Positions 1 to 11,100 of a DNA stretch of 64,000 nucleotides are shown piece by piece. The DNA comes from Lasiosphaeria ovina. Lineage: Eukaryota > Ascomycota > Sordariomycetes > Sordariales > Lasiosphaeriaceae. Numbering within the stretch: the stretch's first letter is position 1; every line of letters begins with the position of its first letter. A program made the position numbers and the translations under genes. The notes under the pieces are model-generated. The model was not told the DNA's origin. It saw only the letters and a list, made by a program, of their open reading frames with translations, and made no database searches. The stretch spans positions 3,551,885 to 3,615,884 of the forward strand of contig JAULSN010000006.1 of the NCBI GenBank assembly GCA_033439765.1. The letters are read 5' to 3'.

Positions 1-2
1 CG

Positions 3-1521
3 CCACCACCACTACCGCCGCCGCCGCCGCCGCCGGCATCGGCGTCGGCGTCGGCGACATTGCCGTCTAAGGCTCCGTCGCCGTCACAATGCCGGCCGCC
101 ACCATCAACAGAGCAGCCCGGAGGCTCTGGCGTCGATGAGGAGGGCACAGCCGCCGAGCTGGCGGCGCTCAACAACCCTCTCGATGAGCGCTTCGAGCCA
201 ACCGTCTTCACCTCTTACGACCTCGATGAGGCCTTTGAGGCGGCCCCGGCACTTCTGCACGGCCCGCTCAAGCGCTACATCTCGTGGGCGCGGGGCGTGG
301 CCCGGGTCGAGACTGACGTCGTCTTTGTGACGCACCTGCTCATCTACTTTGGCACCACGCTGCCGAGCGCCGCCATGCTCTTCGCCCGCTTCAGCTACCC
401 CCATGCCGTCTTGCACATGCTCATGCAGGCCACCTACATTGGGCCCTACACGCTGCTCAAGCACCAGCACATCCACCAGAACGGCGTGCTGAACCGTCGC
501 TTTTCCCTGCTCGACTCGCTGTTCCCCTATGTCATGGACCCCCTCATGGGCCACTCGTGGAACAGCTACTTCTACCACCACGTCAAGCACCACCATGTCG
601 AGGGCAACGGGCCCAACGATCTCTCGTCCACCATACGCTACCAGCGTGACAGCCTTGTCAATTTCCTGCACTACCTGGGCCGCTTCTACTTCTTCGTCTG
701 GCTGGACCTGCCCCGCTACTTCTGGCGTTCCCGCAGGCCGGTGCTGGCTGCTAAGTCGTGCTTCTGGGAGCTGGGCACCTATGCTGCCATCTACGCTGCC
801 TGGCGCTTCAACCATGCCGCCGCCGTCGTTGTTTTGATCATCCCCCTTAGTCTGCTCCGTATCGCCCTGATGGTCGGTAACTGGGGACAACACGCCTTTG
901 TTGACGAGAACGAGCCAGACTCGGATTTTCGGTCGAGCATTACCTTGATCGATGTTCCGGTACGTTTTGATGTTGTTATTCTCTTTACTCTTGACCTCGA
1001 TCTGGTACCCTCTTCACGACTGCACGCACCTTTGCTGGTCACTTTTGTTCGCCCCTGCCACCCAAAGTCCCGGACCCAAAGACATCCATCTCCCTTCATA
1101 TCATCTATCCTACCCCATCACAAACCCCTTTCCCCAGGATTGCCATCATGCCCCTTGTACTCGCGTGCTAACTTGAACCCTTCCCGTCTTGCAGAGCAAC
1201 CGGTTCTGCTTCAACGACGGATACCACACGTCGCACCACCTGAATCCGCTGCGGCACTGGCGTGAGCATCCGCTGGCCTTCCTCAAGGCTCGCGACGAGT
1301 ACGCTCGGCAGGGCGCGCTCGTGTTTCACGACATCGACTACATCGGCATCACGGTGCGCCTGCTGTGCAAGGACTACGACCACCTCGCGCGCCGGCTCGT
1401 CCCCATCGGCAGTGAGCAGATGGCCCTCACCCTCGAAGGCCGTGCCGCCATGCTCAAGACGCACACGCGCGCCTTCACCAGCGATGAGATTACGCAAAAG
1501 TACAGCAAGAAGTCGTCTTGA
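3..1521 (+). CDS. Membrane fatty-acid desaturase family protein, 5' partial
   Basis: Exon 1 is open from the window edge to 959. A 235-nt intron (960-1194) has donor GTACGT, branch TGCTAAC at 1166-1172 and acceptor TTGCAG. Exon 2 runs 1195-1521, and the join is in frame. No in-frame ATG precedes the domain, so the start probably lies upstream; codons at the edge give a Pro/Ala/Ser-rich N-terminus. Counting from position 60, three His clusters follow the di-iron desaturase/hydroxylase pattern: HQHIH at 135-139 (HX3H), HHVKHHH at 173-179, and YHTSHH at 310-315 (HX2HH). Hydrophobic segments lie between them. The family introduces double bonds or hydroxyls into lipid acyl chains in the ER membrane. 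The substrate cannot be told, and the neighbour (convergent) gives no clue. Confidence 0.85.
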
Positions 1522-2338
1522 TCAGCTCTTTTCTCCAACTCTAGCCTCAGCATTGTTGCTAGCTATTCTTACCCTTCACTCTCCGTTGACGCATAAAGAC
1601 AGCCTCCCTCAGCGGACCGCATTAGAGAACGCATGTTTCTTGCCCACCTTTTATAGACAGACCTAAAGCATGGCGTTCTCTGGATTGTCAGACATAAATA
1701 ATTCACTTGGCTTTCGCCGTTTTGTGCAAAGAAGCCCCATCAAGGTATAAGTAGTTATATATCTCTACCGCCCGCTTGTAAAAATACAATTTACGTAATG
1801 CGCCCATCCCCGAGATACGTTGCTACTGTGAACCATATCCGCTGTATAAATGAGACGAGCGCAACCCTGTCAAGCCGAAACAGAGAAAAGGAAAACTCTC
1901 GGCCTGCCATATACTGATAACTGGAAACGCTAGAAACCCAATTTCTGCGACAGCCAGGAGCCTGTGAAAATAATGACTGAAAAAAAAGATAGATAAAACA
2001 AAAGGGCTGGGGAGACGTTAGGGTGCAGGGGTATCTGGTTAGACATACAATGAGAGACTCGATTCTTCTCCACCCCAAGCCGCCACCCGCATACAATGTC
2101 GTGCCTCTTCCAAGAGGGAACGCGATTCAATCAGCCAAAACACGCCATCCATTCCTACCATGCGTGATCAAATAATCCACCCTTCCCCTTGAATATGACG
2201 TAGAGTATCATTTTGTATTGGAAATGTCATTAGCTCATCTCTGGCCGTGTCTGGTAGTGACATGGTCTCGAGTGTTGCAAACACCACGCGACAAGGCACC
2301 CAAAGACCCACCGATAGACATCAAAGTATAGAAACTTG
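1522..2338. other. Convergent 3' intergenic spacer
   Basis: This stretch separates the 3' ends of two convergent genes. It is AT-rich and holds only short reading frames without family resemblance. It is probably 3' UTR sequence for both; no gene is seen. Confidence 0.6.
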
Positions 2339-5300
2339 TCACAGTTCGTCCTTTGCATGACGTACTGGTTCCTTGACCGCCTCCGTAGCTTCGCTCGCAG
2401 CACTAGCCACCTTGTCGCCAATGCTTTTCATGGCTTCAACTGCCTCGTCGGCCGCCGACACAGCTGTCGCCTGTGCAGCACTGGCGAGACTGGATGCGGA
2501 AGATACACCAGTCTCGTAGGCCGCATGGAGCCGCGATAACACGCTTTCGGAGAATGTTGGCTCCTTCCCAACAAGCAGTTCTAAGACGATGCTGCTCACT
2601 GCCGAGTATTTCTTGGAAGCCTCATCGGAAGCCCCGGCAGCATAACTGCCAGCAGCGCTTGTAACGGATGCCGCGCCATCGCCGACGGCCTGAGTAACCG
2701 ACGAAGCGTAGTTATTGGCAACACTGAATATGCTCTCGTACCACGGAGTTGGTGTCGGTGCCCCGTAGACCTGGATGCTAATCTTGCTGACTACCACTTC
2801 CCAGCTTTCGGCAGCCTTGTCTGCAGCGACTGCCACGTTATCATACCCGGCCGCAGCAGCAGCCGACACGTTTTCGCTAACAGCAGACGCTGCAGAAGCT
2901 GCATTCTCCCCAACGAGAGAGGCTGCAGAGGATACACTGTTCCCAACTACCGAAACGGCAGAAGCGGCAGACTCACTAACTACCGAAGCTGCAGAAGACA
3001 CAGACTCACTGGCAACCGAAACAATGGATGACGCGGTTCCAGAAAGGTTGGTTGGTGTTGGCGTAGCGGTCAGAGAGCTGAGGGCTGAACTTGCGGCAGC
3101 CATGAATTCGGAGTGCCTAACATGGGCCACGCCAATCGCCGCGTAGTAATTGTGTCTAGCGTTGTCGAGGAATTTGCTCGCGTAACCCGCAGGCGACGAT
3201 GGAGTCGGAGTAGCAAGACCAACCGCAATCTTCGCACTCTCAAACTGCTCCTCGGCCCAAACACGGCCCTCCCGGAGTCTATCGGCAGCAATGGATTCGA
3301 TACTTTCCATTGAAGGCCAGTCAATGCTCGGCATAGATGGAATGGGTATCGTGGTCGGAATGATGTTCTTTGTTGTTGGCGTGCCGTATATTTGATGCGA
3401 GGCAGCTTCCAATGCGTCATCGAGTCCAGCACTTGCCGATGCCACTGCCTTGCTGTAGGCCGAAGTAATTGATGCAAGCATTTTCTGGTGGGCGGGAAGA
3501 GGAGTCCCGTGGACTTGGACAGACAGCACAGAGATGGCCTGCGAGTACTGGGCATCTGCACGCGACATGGCCGCTGAGTATGCCGACTTCAGCTCTTGAC
3601 GTACCGACTCTATCACGCCCGCAACATCGTCCACATCTTCAAGTATGGGCTCCCGGCTGGGAACAGACTGCGCGGCGGCGCCAAGAAACGCAGGCTTCAC
3701 GGACGACGGGGAAGCCGAGACGGGTAGTTCTTCTGTGGGAACCAGGATATCGTGGGTTTCAAGATCCGGATCCTCGACTGGGAGCTGGATCGGGGCAGGG
3801 CCGTCTTCTTTTAGCTCGCTGGTGTTTCCGGCCACAATTGGAGTTTGTTCCAAGATGATGGTGGATGCAAGATCCGGGGCTTGTTGTGTAGTCGAGTCGC
3901 CGCCTTCCGATCCGAGTGTTGCCTCAGTGGACTCCTCCGTAGGTTCAGCTGCGTCCGGTGACAAGCTCTCAACTGATGGTATAGCAGATTCCACAACAAG
4001 GCTAGAGACTTCTACTGAGAGGCCAATTGCGGCCTCACCAACGGCAGATCCTGCACTGCTTACAGAATGTGAAGCTTTGGAGGCAAACTCCCCGAGTGAC
4101 GATGAGGCCTGAGCAACAGACTGAATTTCGCTTGCCGACCGTACAGCCTGTTCCGATTGCTCTTCAGCCGTGCTTAGAGCATTCTTGACAGCCTCCTTCG
4201 CGTCCTCGACAAGTTCAGCTGCTAGGTTGGTCCCTTCTTTAATCTTCTCTGCAACCGCATCCTTGCCCGCAACAGCAGAGTCTTCGGCCTTGCTTAGAAC
4301 ATTAGCTGCCGCATCCTTCAAGGCCGTAGCAGCCTTGGCGGCCTGCTCCATAACAGTGCTGTCAAATTCGGAAGTGTCGTCGGATGCAGCGAGCTTCCAC
4401 TTGGCAACCTGCTTAAGGCGTGCAAGCTCCTTGGCGGCGGATGCTGCGATATTCATAGCCTCGTCCTCGATGTTGGCGCCTTCGAGCTGGGCGGCCTCAA
4501 GGTTAGGGTGGGTTACAATCAGATTCTCCAGGTCGCCTTGCCACTCGTCGAAACGGCTCTTGAGAAGATGGTATTTCGCCCAGTCCTTGTAGGTAATACC
4601 ATCCATCCAAGCCCATTTCATACCAATCTTCTGAAGCGCAAGATCTCGTATGTTCTCAAGGATAGCAAAATGGGTTTCTGCCGCCTTCGTGATGGCCGCT
4701 TGCATCTCGGCCTCGTAAGTCTCACGCCACGCGCGCACATCTAGGGCCTTCTCCCTGATGGCCATGCCCGCCTGCCGAACGACCTTGACAATTTCCTCCT
4801 CGCTCTCCTTTGGAGAGGCGCTTCCCTTGTTGGCCGCACCGACGATTGCTTGTATATCGCGGCGAAGGCCGACTAGGCCAGATACTGTGCTTTTCTGAAG
4901 CTGTTCTAGTAGAGACTTGCCCGTAATTCTTGCGCTGCGCCGGATCATCCTCTTCGTGATCTCTTGAACTCGCTCGTCGATCTCCGCGGCGCCCTCGTCA
5001 GCGGCTTTGGAGTATCTTTCCTGCCAATCTTTCAGGTCGGCAGCAACGGTCTCCCGGGCAGTCCGACGGACGGGATCCTCGTTTTCAACTAAGCCATCGA
5101 CCTCAGGAGGTGGCACAAGGTCTGCAGTCGACCTCGGCTTTGTCGACTCTGTAGTGTTGTCCTCCTCCTCGACCTGCGTTGCGACACTTGAAGTTGTCGA
5201 AGACAAGCTTGAAGATGATGTGCTCGAGGAGGCGGAAATGGAAGGTTTAGCAAATGACGATGAGGCTTTACTGGATGAACTTGATATAGTCGGTTAGCTG

Positions 5301-6299
5301 GTTTCGGAAACGGAGATTTCGGGAGGTAGACAAGTAGCTTACCTTGGCTGCGACTCGGTAACTGTCTTGGGAACAGTCTTCTTGCCGCTATTGTACCTGC
5401 CTAGCCGCTTGCCAATCTTGACAAGTTGCGGTTCAACATTCTCGACGTAGATAACCCTCAGCTGCGGCCAGACAGTCGCGTCGAGAAACACGTAGGTCTT
5501 GTTCCAGGCCCAAATAACCGACGGCACAGCCTTTCCCGTGGTGAAATCCGAGGCAGCGGCATAGCCCTGATAGACATACGGCTGTATGTACTGGTATGAA
5601 GGCAACAAAAACTCGTGATATGTCTGCAGGGCGTTGGTGCGCGCAATCTCGAAATAGGGCCCAGCAACGGCTGTGACGCGAGTGACATGTGGACCCAAGT
5701 TCTGGTCATACTGGGCGACGGCGAGATGCTGATACCTGGCAACCTGGGGCTGAACGCTCTTCTCCCACTGCGCCCTCCCATATGACTGAGCCAGTTGTAA
5801 CGTGGGAGCGCCGTGCCTCTTCGCGTATCCCCAGCTTGGCGAGATGACTCTCTGGTCAACTACATTGTAGTACGGCCGAACAAGGTCCACATAGGGCGCT
5901 GCGTAGGCGTCATAGTAGGGCTCGAAGATGGGAGAAACGGTTTGTACGAGTTGGAAGTAGGGCTTGCACATTCGTGGAGAGGTCTCGTCACAGGCGTCGA
6001 GGGTCGATGGACACCGAAGCAGAATCGTGAAGATGGAATACCACGTCAAAAGTCTGAGACAGAAAGGTCGGTCAGTGCGCCAACTCTGAGGGTAGGTACA
6101 GTTTGCCCAGCGGAGTCGCCATAAGGCACAGAAAGGCTTACCTGGCGACGGCGTTGAGGCTGCGAGCAAGGAAGCCTGGCCGAGAGGGCGTGGCTCTCTT
6201 CTTGGGGCCAACAGGGTGGCCGTTGAGTGTTGATTTAATAGCGCCATTGATGCCGTTCATGGGCTTCGGGCCCTTGAGCGACCCGTTTGTGTCGTCCAT
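2339..6299 (-). CDS. Large membrane-anchored Ala/Ser-rich protein with 11-residue repeats
   Basis: Three exons: 6299-6142, 6053-5343 and 5270-2339, total 1266 aa. Intron 1 (88 nt) and intron 2 (72 nt) have GTAAGC donors; a second in-frame acceptor 9 nt upstream could also serve intron 2. ATG at 6299 is chosen because it gives a polar N-terminus starting MDDTNGSLKG that runs in frame into a hydrophobic segment (LLTWYSIFTILL, about residues 54-65), likely a signal anchor. Next comes a Tyr/Pro-rich region with repeated PYYD/PYVD motifs and a conserved-looking WAWNKTYVFLD block, then long Ala/Glu/Lys amphipathic helices, then seven exact 11-residue repeats (residues 1038-1114). This resembles a conserved fungal protein of unknown function. 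The helix pattern suggests membrane or lipid-droplet surface association; that is inference. Confidence 0.8.
2798..3028 (-). repeat. Seven tandem 33-bp units coding 11-residue repeats
   Basis: Read on the minus strand, the codons give seven consecutive 11-residue blocks with no spacer, for example SAASVVSESAA, SAVSVVGNSVS, SAASLVGENAA and SAASAVSENVS, ending with VAADKAAESWE. Eleven-residue periodicity is the pattern of alpha-11/3 amphipathic helices in perilipins, synucleins and apolipoproteins. Confidence 0.85.
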
Positions 6300-8175
6300 G
6301 GCGCGCTACGGTTCAGCGCCAGGCTAAGAAACGCGACAGGCGTGCGAAGGCGTCTGGGGAGACTTATGCGGCTCACGGTCGCAAGGAGAGCATACGGAGC
6401 TTCTTGGTGGAGGGCGAGGTCAAGCCGTGTCAATCAGCGCCCTTATTTCCTGTGCTGATGTCGTGGGGACGGAAGGTCAAAGGTGGCCGCGATGACACGC
6501 CAGAAAAAAGAAGCTCGGACGATGTCACAGGCGCACTAAAACTCGCTCCTGCCGCGGCGCGGGCGCGGGACTTGCTCTTCTGTTGGCCCGGGCTTTGGTA
6601 AGCGAGAAGCAGGGGCAGTCGGATTTGCATCAGCAAAAAAATGGCTTCGAGGTGGAACTCACTGTGGTAGTATTCTGTATTGTAATTTTGCTTGCTCATG
6701 CAACGCAGAAAAATTGGAGACTGACCCCAAATGTCGACTTTCACAGTGGCTGTCGGTGGCTATAGATGCAAAATTCCGATCCTCTCTTTATCTCGTCCTT
6801 GGTTACCAATGTGCTGGGAACTAACGTCACGGCTCTCTCGAGCTTGTTTTGGCGCGACTGTCGTTTTAGCGGTGTCTTGGTGCACGTCATTCGGCGTTGT
6901 GGCGGCCGGCCCACCCACCAATCCCAAACCCAAGCGAGACCAATAGAGGGACCCTCCCCTCCAACCTTACGTAGTTACACGGCCGGAGACTTCATGGATA
7001 TTCTCTTGGCTACTTCGTAAATGTAGGTAGGCATGTTACGAGGCTAGACAAGTCGTGATTTAATACCTAAGTTGAGAATGATTCGTATCCCGGGCTTGTC
7101 CTTGATAAGCCGGAAGCCGGAAGCCGGAAGCCGAAACATTTTCCACCGCAAAATGGCATTTTACTTTCCTGCCATCGTATCCCGGGGATAAAAATCAAGC
7201 CAGGATCAACCTCGACCCTATTGACATGAAATCTTTTCATTTGGGTTTCTATATGAGAACTCTAATCTTTGAGCTAACAGCGAAGTCTTCAGTCCACCTT
7301 TCTGGTATCCAAACGCAACGCATACAATCCAATCCCTGAATGTGAAGATCTGAGGGGCCCCAGCACTTTACGGCTCGACCTCAGGTTTTTCGCCGAGGCA
7401 GGTAATAACTATTAGAACTTTTATTCTAAAATTATAGAGGCCTATCAATTCTCCAAAAATGCCTATGAACTAAATAGTAGGCCTTTTTTGCCGGTTTATT
7501 TGCGATAATCTTCTCCTTATTTCCAGGTATCCTGATTCCTAGGTACGTACTAGGCCAATAAGTAATTAGGGATTGGAGTGGGCAAAGCTGAGAGGCACGT
7601 GCTTCAAAGCCCCACTCTTCACCTTTCTCGCCGTGGGCTGGCCTGAGTGGCCCAACCAGCCTGCAACCCTTTTCAGTGGGAACACCTCGGCTGACCCCAC
7701 TAATTTCCAGAGGCAGTTGAGGTTTAGCAAGCAGCCCAGCCCAGCCGCAACCGAAGTTCGCAACCTTCCAAGTGTCCTAGCCACCCCGCCCACGCCTTAG
7801 GGATTCTTCACCACGACGTCCTATCGCTTGCTTCTGGACCACCGAGCAACCTGGAACCTCGCGATATCCTCCCCCCACCAGCACCTCAACGTTTGCACAC
7901 CGCCGTGCCGCGCGCAATCCGCCATAGCTTTGTCCCGCGTCACACATCTCTTGCCATCCCGAAGCTGGCCGGCCGCTCTTTGTCTCCAACTACCGGCCGC
8001 CACCCGCTATCGTCCCTGCTACGCAACTGGCGCCCGTCTCCCCATCGCCCTTTTCGCGTCACTGTTGCCGCATACATATCTACTCATGACAAGGTAGGAC
8101 GCGCATCTGGGCTACCCTGGATGGCATGTCCCTAAAGTCAGCCGCCGCTCCGACAACTCAGCTCCAATTCCAGCG
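6300..8175. promoter_or_regulatory. Divergent intergenic region (promoters of the 11-mer-repeat gene and Doa10)
   Basis: About 1.9 kb separates two divergent starts. It contains a short direct repeat (three CCGGAAG-type units near 7111-7135) and an AT-rich middle part around 7380-7560. The last 350 bp before 8176 is C-rich and pyrimidine-rich, as is usual for a fungal 5' UTR. No gene is seen; short open frames near 7573-8135 show no family resemblance. Confidence 0.5.
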
Positions 8176-11100
8176 ATGAGCGACGCGCGAATAGACCCGT
8201 TCCTGGGTCACGACCCAGCCCGGTTTCCAAACACGCGCCTCCGAGCCTCCGCCGCCTCCGAGCACAGCGACAGCCCCGATCCCGACGGCCAGCCATCATT
8301 ATTCCGGACTGCCCAGCCCGACCCGGCCCCGTCGACGGACCCAGATACATGTCGGATATGTCGGGGCGAAAAGACGGCTGAGGAGCCGCTCTTTTATCCC
8401 TGCAAATGCAGTGGGAGCATCAAATTTGTCCACCAGGACTGTTTAATGGAATGGCTGTCACACTCTCAGAAGAAACACTGCGAGCTATGTAAAACGCCTT
8501 TCCGGTTCACGAAGCTTTATGCACACGACATGCCCAAGGTCCTGCCGTTCCATGTCTTCGTCAGCCACATGGCCAAATACACCGTTAGAAACCTGCTGGT
8601 CTGGCTAAGGGCTGCGCTGGTGGTGAGCGTCTGGTTGGGCTGGTTACCATATTTGATGCGCTCGGTCTGGTCTTTTCTATTTTGGATCAGCGATGAGGGC
8701 CTCGGAGGCGGCTCCTCTTTCTTCGGGAGGCAGAACGCCACAGCCGGAGACAGCTTCAACAGTCTTGCTGCCACAAATCATGCCACTGGTGTTTGCCCGT
8801 CGAGCCCCCTGTTCGCTCCGTCAACTACAGTTGCAACTATCGGCGGCGTCTTAGACGGGCTGCCCGTGGACTCTGTTCAGCTGGTGAAGGGCTTGTACAG
8901 CATCAACTTGACATCGGCAGACCCCTTGTATTCGACCATATTACGTCTCCTCTTTGGCACGGTTGGCCTTGCTGAGAAGCCCGCAGCAACCGCCTCCAAC
9001 GCCAGTGTTTCGATCCTCGACAACGCCCTATCCCCCTCGGCGAGCCACCATTCGCTGCTGAGTGAAGTTGGCTTTCTTCGGAACATGACGCGGCATGCGT
9101 CAATCAACCGCACCATCATTGCCACTCTCGAAGGCCAGATCATCACCATTCTCGTCATTGTGTGCTTCATTCTCATCATCCTGGTAAGAGATTATGTTGT
9201 GCAACAACAGCCCGAGATCAACATGCGTGCCGCTTTTGCTGCCGCCGAGAATCCAGTTCCGCAACCGCCTCTAGAGGACCCCGGGGTTCGAGCAGAAGAC
9301 ATTGAACACCTAGCTGGGCCTGGAGAGGAGGAACCGGTGGACGATAACTCCGATGAAGAGGCGGCCCAAGCTTCCATGGCTGCGGATCATACGAGCAACC
9401 AGTCGGCCATAGAGGATCAGTTCTTTCTCCACCGCCAGACTTCAGATAGCAGCGCTCTGGGTGCTTCCGAAGAGTCGATGCTAGCCCCAATCTTGGACGT
9501 GCATCGAAATCTGACTAATCCTGGGGGCCCGACGGCAAGCCTGTTGGACCATGAGAGAACAACAGTCAACGAGTACCTAGAAATATATAGAGAGGCTGGC
9601 GGAGACCCAGAAAAAATACTTGGGATTGCAAAAGAGCGCCACCTAGAAGACAAGCTGGACTATTGGATCAGGCTCACCAGGTCAATAATGGACCGAAACA
9701 GACAGCCGGATAATGAGAGCTCAGATGGAGGTGATATGTCTGAATCGACCGCGGAAATGAGCACGGCGGCTCAGTATGCCACATCGGCCGCCACAAGATC
9801 GACCGGCTCCGGCTCTAACCAATCATCAGAGTGGGTTTGGCCACCCGACCAGCAAGATCAAGCCGATCCAAGGGAGAAAGGGAAGTATCCGGCAACCGAG
9901 GAAGAACAGGGCAACTCGGAAGCGCAGCACATGAACCCCTTTAGGCCACGTTCTAACACCGACGGCCCCAGAGTTAGCGACACTCTGAACCCCCTGGCTA
10001 ACAACAACTGGTCATTCTCTGATTTACCACACCAACCACTGACGGCACCAATATCGCCATCACATATATCAGCCACGCAACGAGACCTTTACCCTATCCA
10101 ACCGTCCCCGACGACGCGTGGGTCAAGCAATACCGGAGACACCTTGCCATCAGTGGTCGCGGCTGATCCACCAGGCTCCTCGAGTCCTGTAAGCGAGGAT
10201 GCTCGCCAGATTGCGGAAGTCCTTCAGCTTCACTCCGAAACAACCCTTCCTGCTTTGCTTGAGGATACGCAAGATGTGGATGTTGTTCTTTACCGCCCCG
10301 CTGCTGAGGCCCCTCTTCGTCGGCAGCCTGCGTCCTTGGCTGAGCGGGTTGCCGACTTCATGTGGCGCGACGTCGACGCCATTGACCCCGCGGAATTGGC
10401 TGCCGTGGGTATGCAAGACGGGTTTGGGGATGATGATGACGCCGGCCTTGCTGTTGCCCTGCAAGACGACGCGTTAGCCGACGATGAGGAGAGGGATCGG
10501 GAGGTGGTGGAGGCTGCGGTCGCAGCCGGCCTGGACCCCGAAGCGATTGAGGACGCCGAGGATCTCGAGGGCATCCTGGAGCTACTCGGGATGCGGGGCC
10601 CTGTCGCGGGTCTGTTCCAAAATGCCATCTTCTGCGCCTTTCTTGTCTCCATCACCATTTTCCTCGGCATATTTGTGCCATACAATATCGGACGAATCAG
10701 CGTATGGACCATTGCGAACCCCGTGCGCCCGGCACGAATGCTATTCAGCATTTCGAAATTTGTCCAAGATTGCGCCGTTGTTATTCTGGGGTTTTCCTTG
10801 TTTTTATTATCCTACGGGCTTCAGTCACAGGCTCGGCTGGTCAAGTTTATGTCCTTCGCCGACTACATGCAGGCCACCACCGCGGCCTCCTTGGCGATGG
10901 CCTTGAGCGCCGCAAACAGAATCGCCGCTAGCTTCATGACGGAGCTTCCCATTATCTCGGCTTCAGAAATGCGCAACTTCTCCGCCCTTAGCCACGAAGC
11001 CTTGCTCGCCATAAAGGAGCACCTCGGCGCTGCATTTGCCACTGTGGGGAAGCTGTTCGTGTTCTTGTCTGGCGGTGACTACGCTGGCAAGGGCTCCGAG

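Noticed and set aside
105..893. 262-codon minus-strand frame over the desaturase
   Set aside because: It is antisense to a well-supported desaturase, its composition is what GC-rich codons give on the other strand, and it has no domain.
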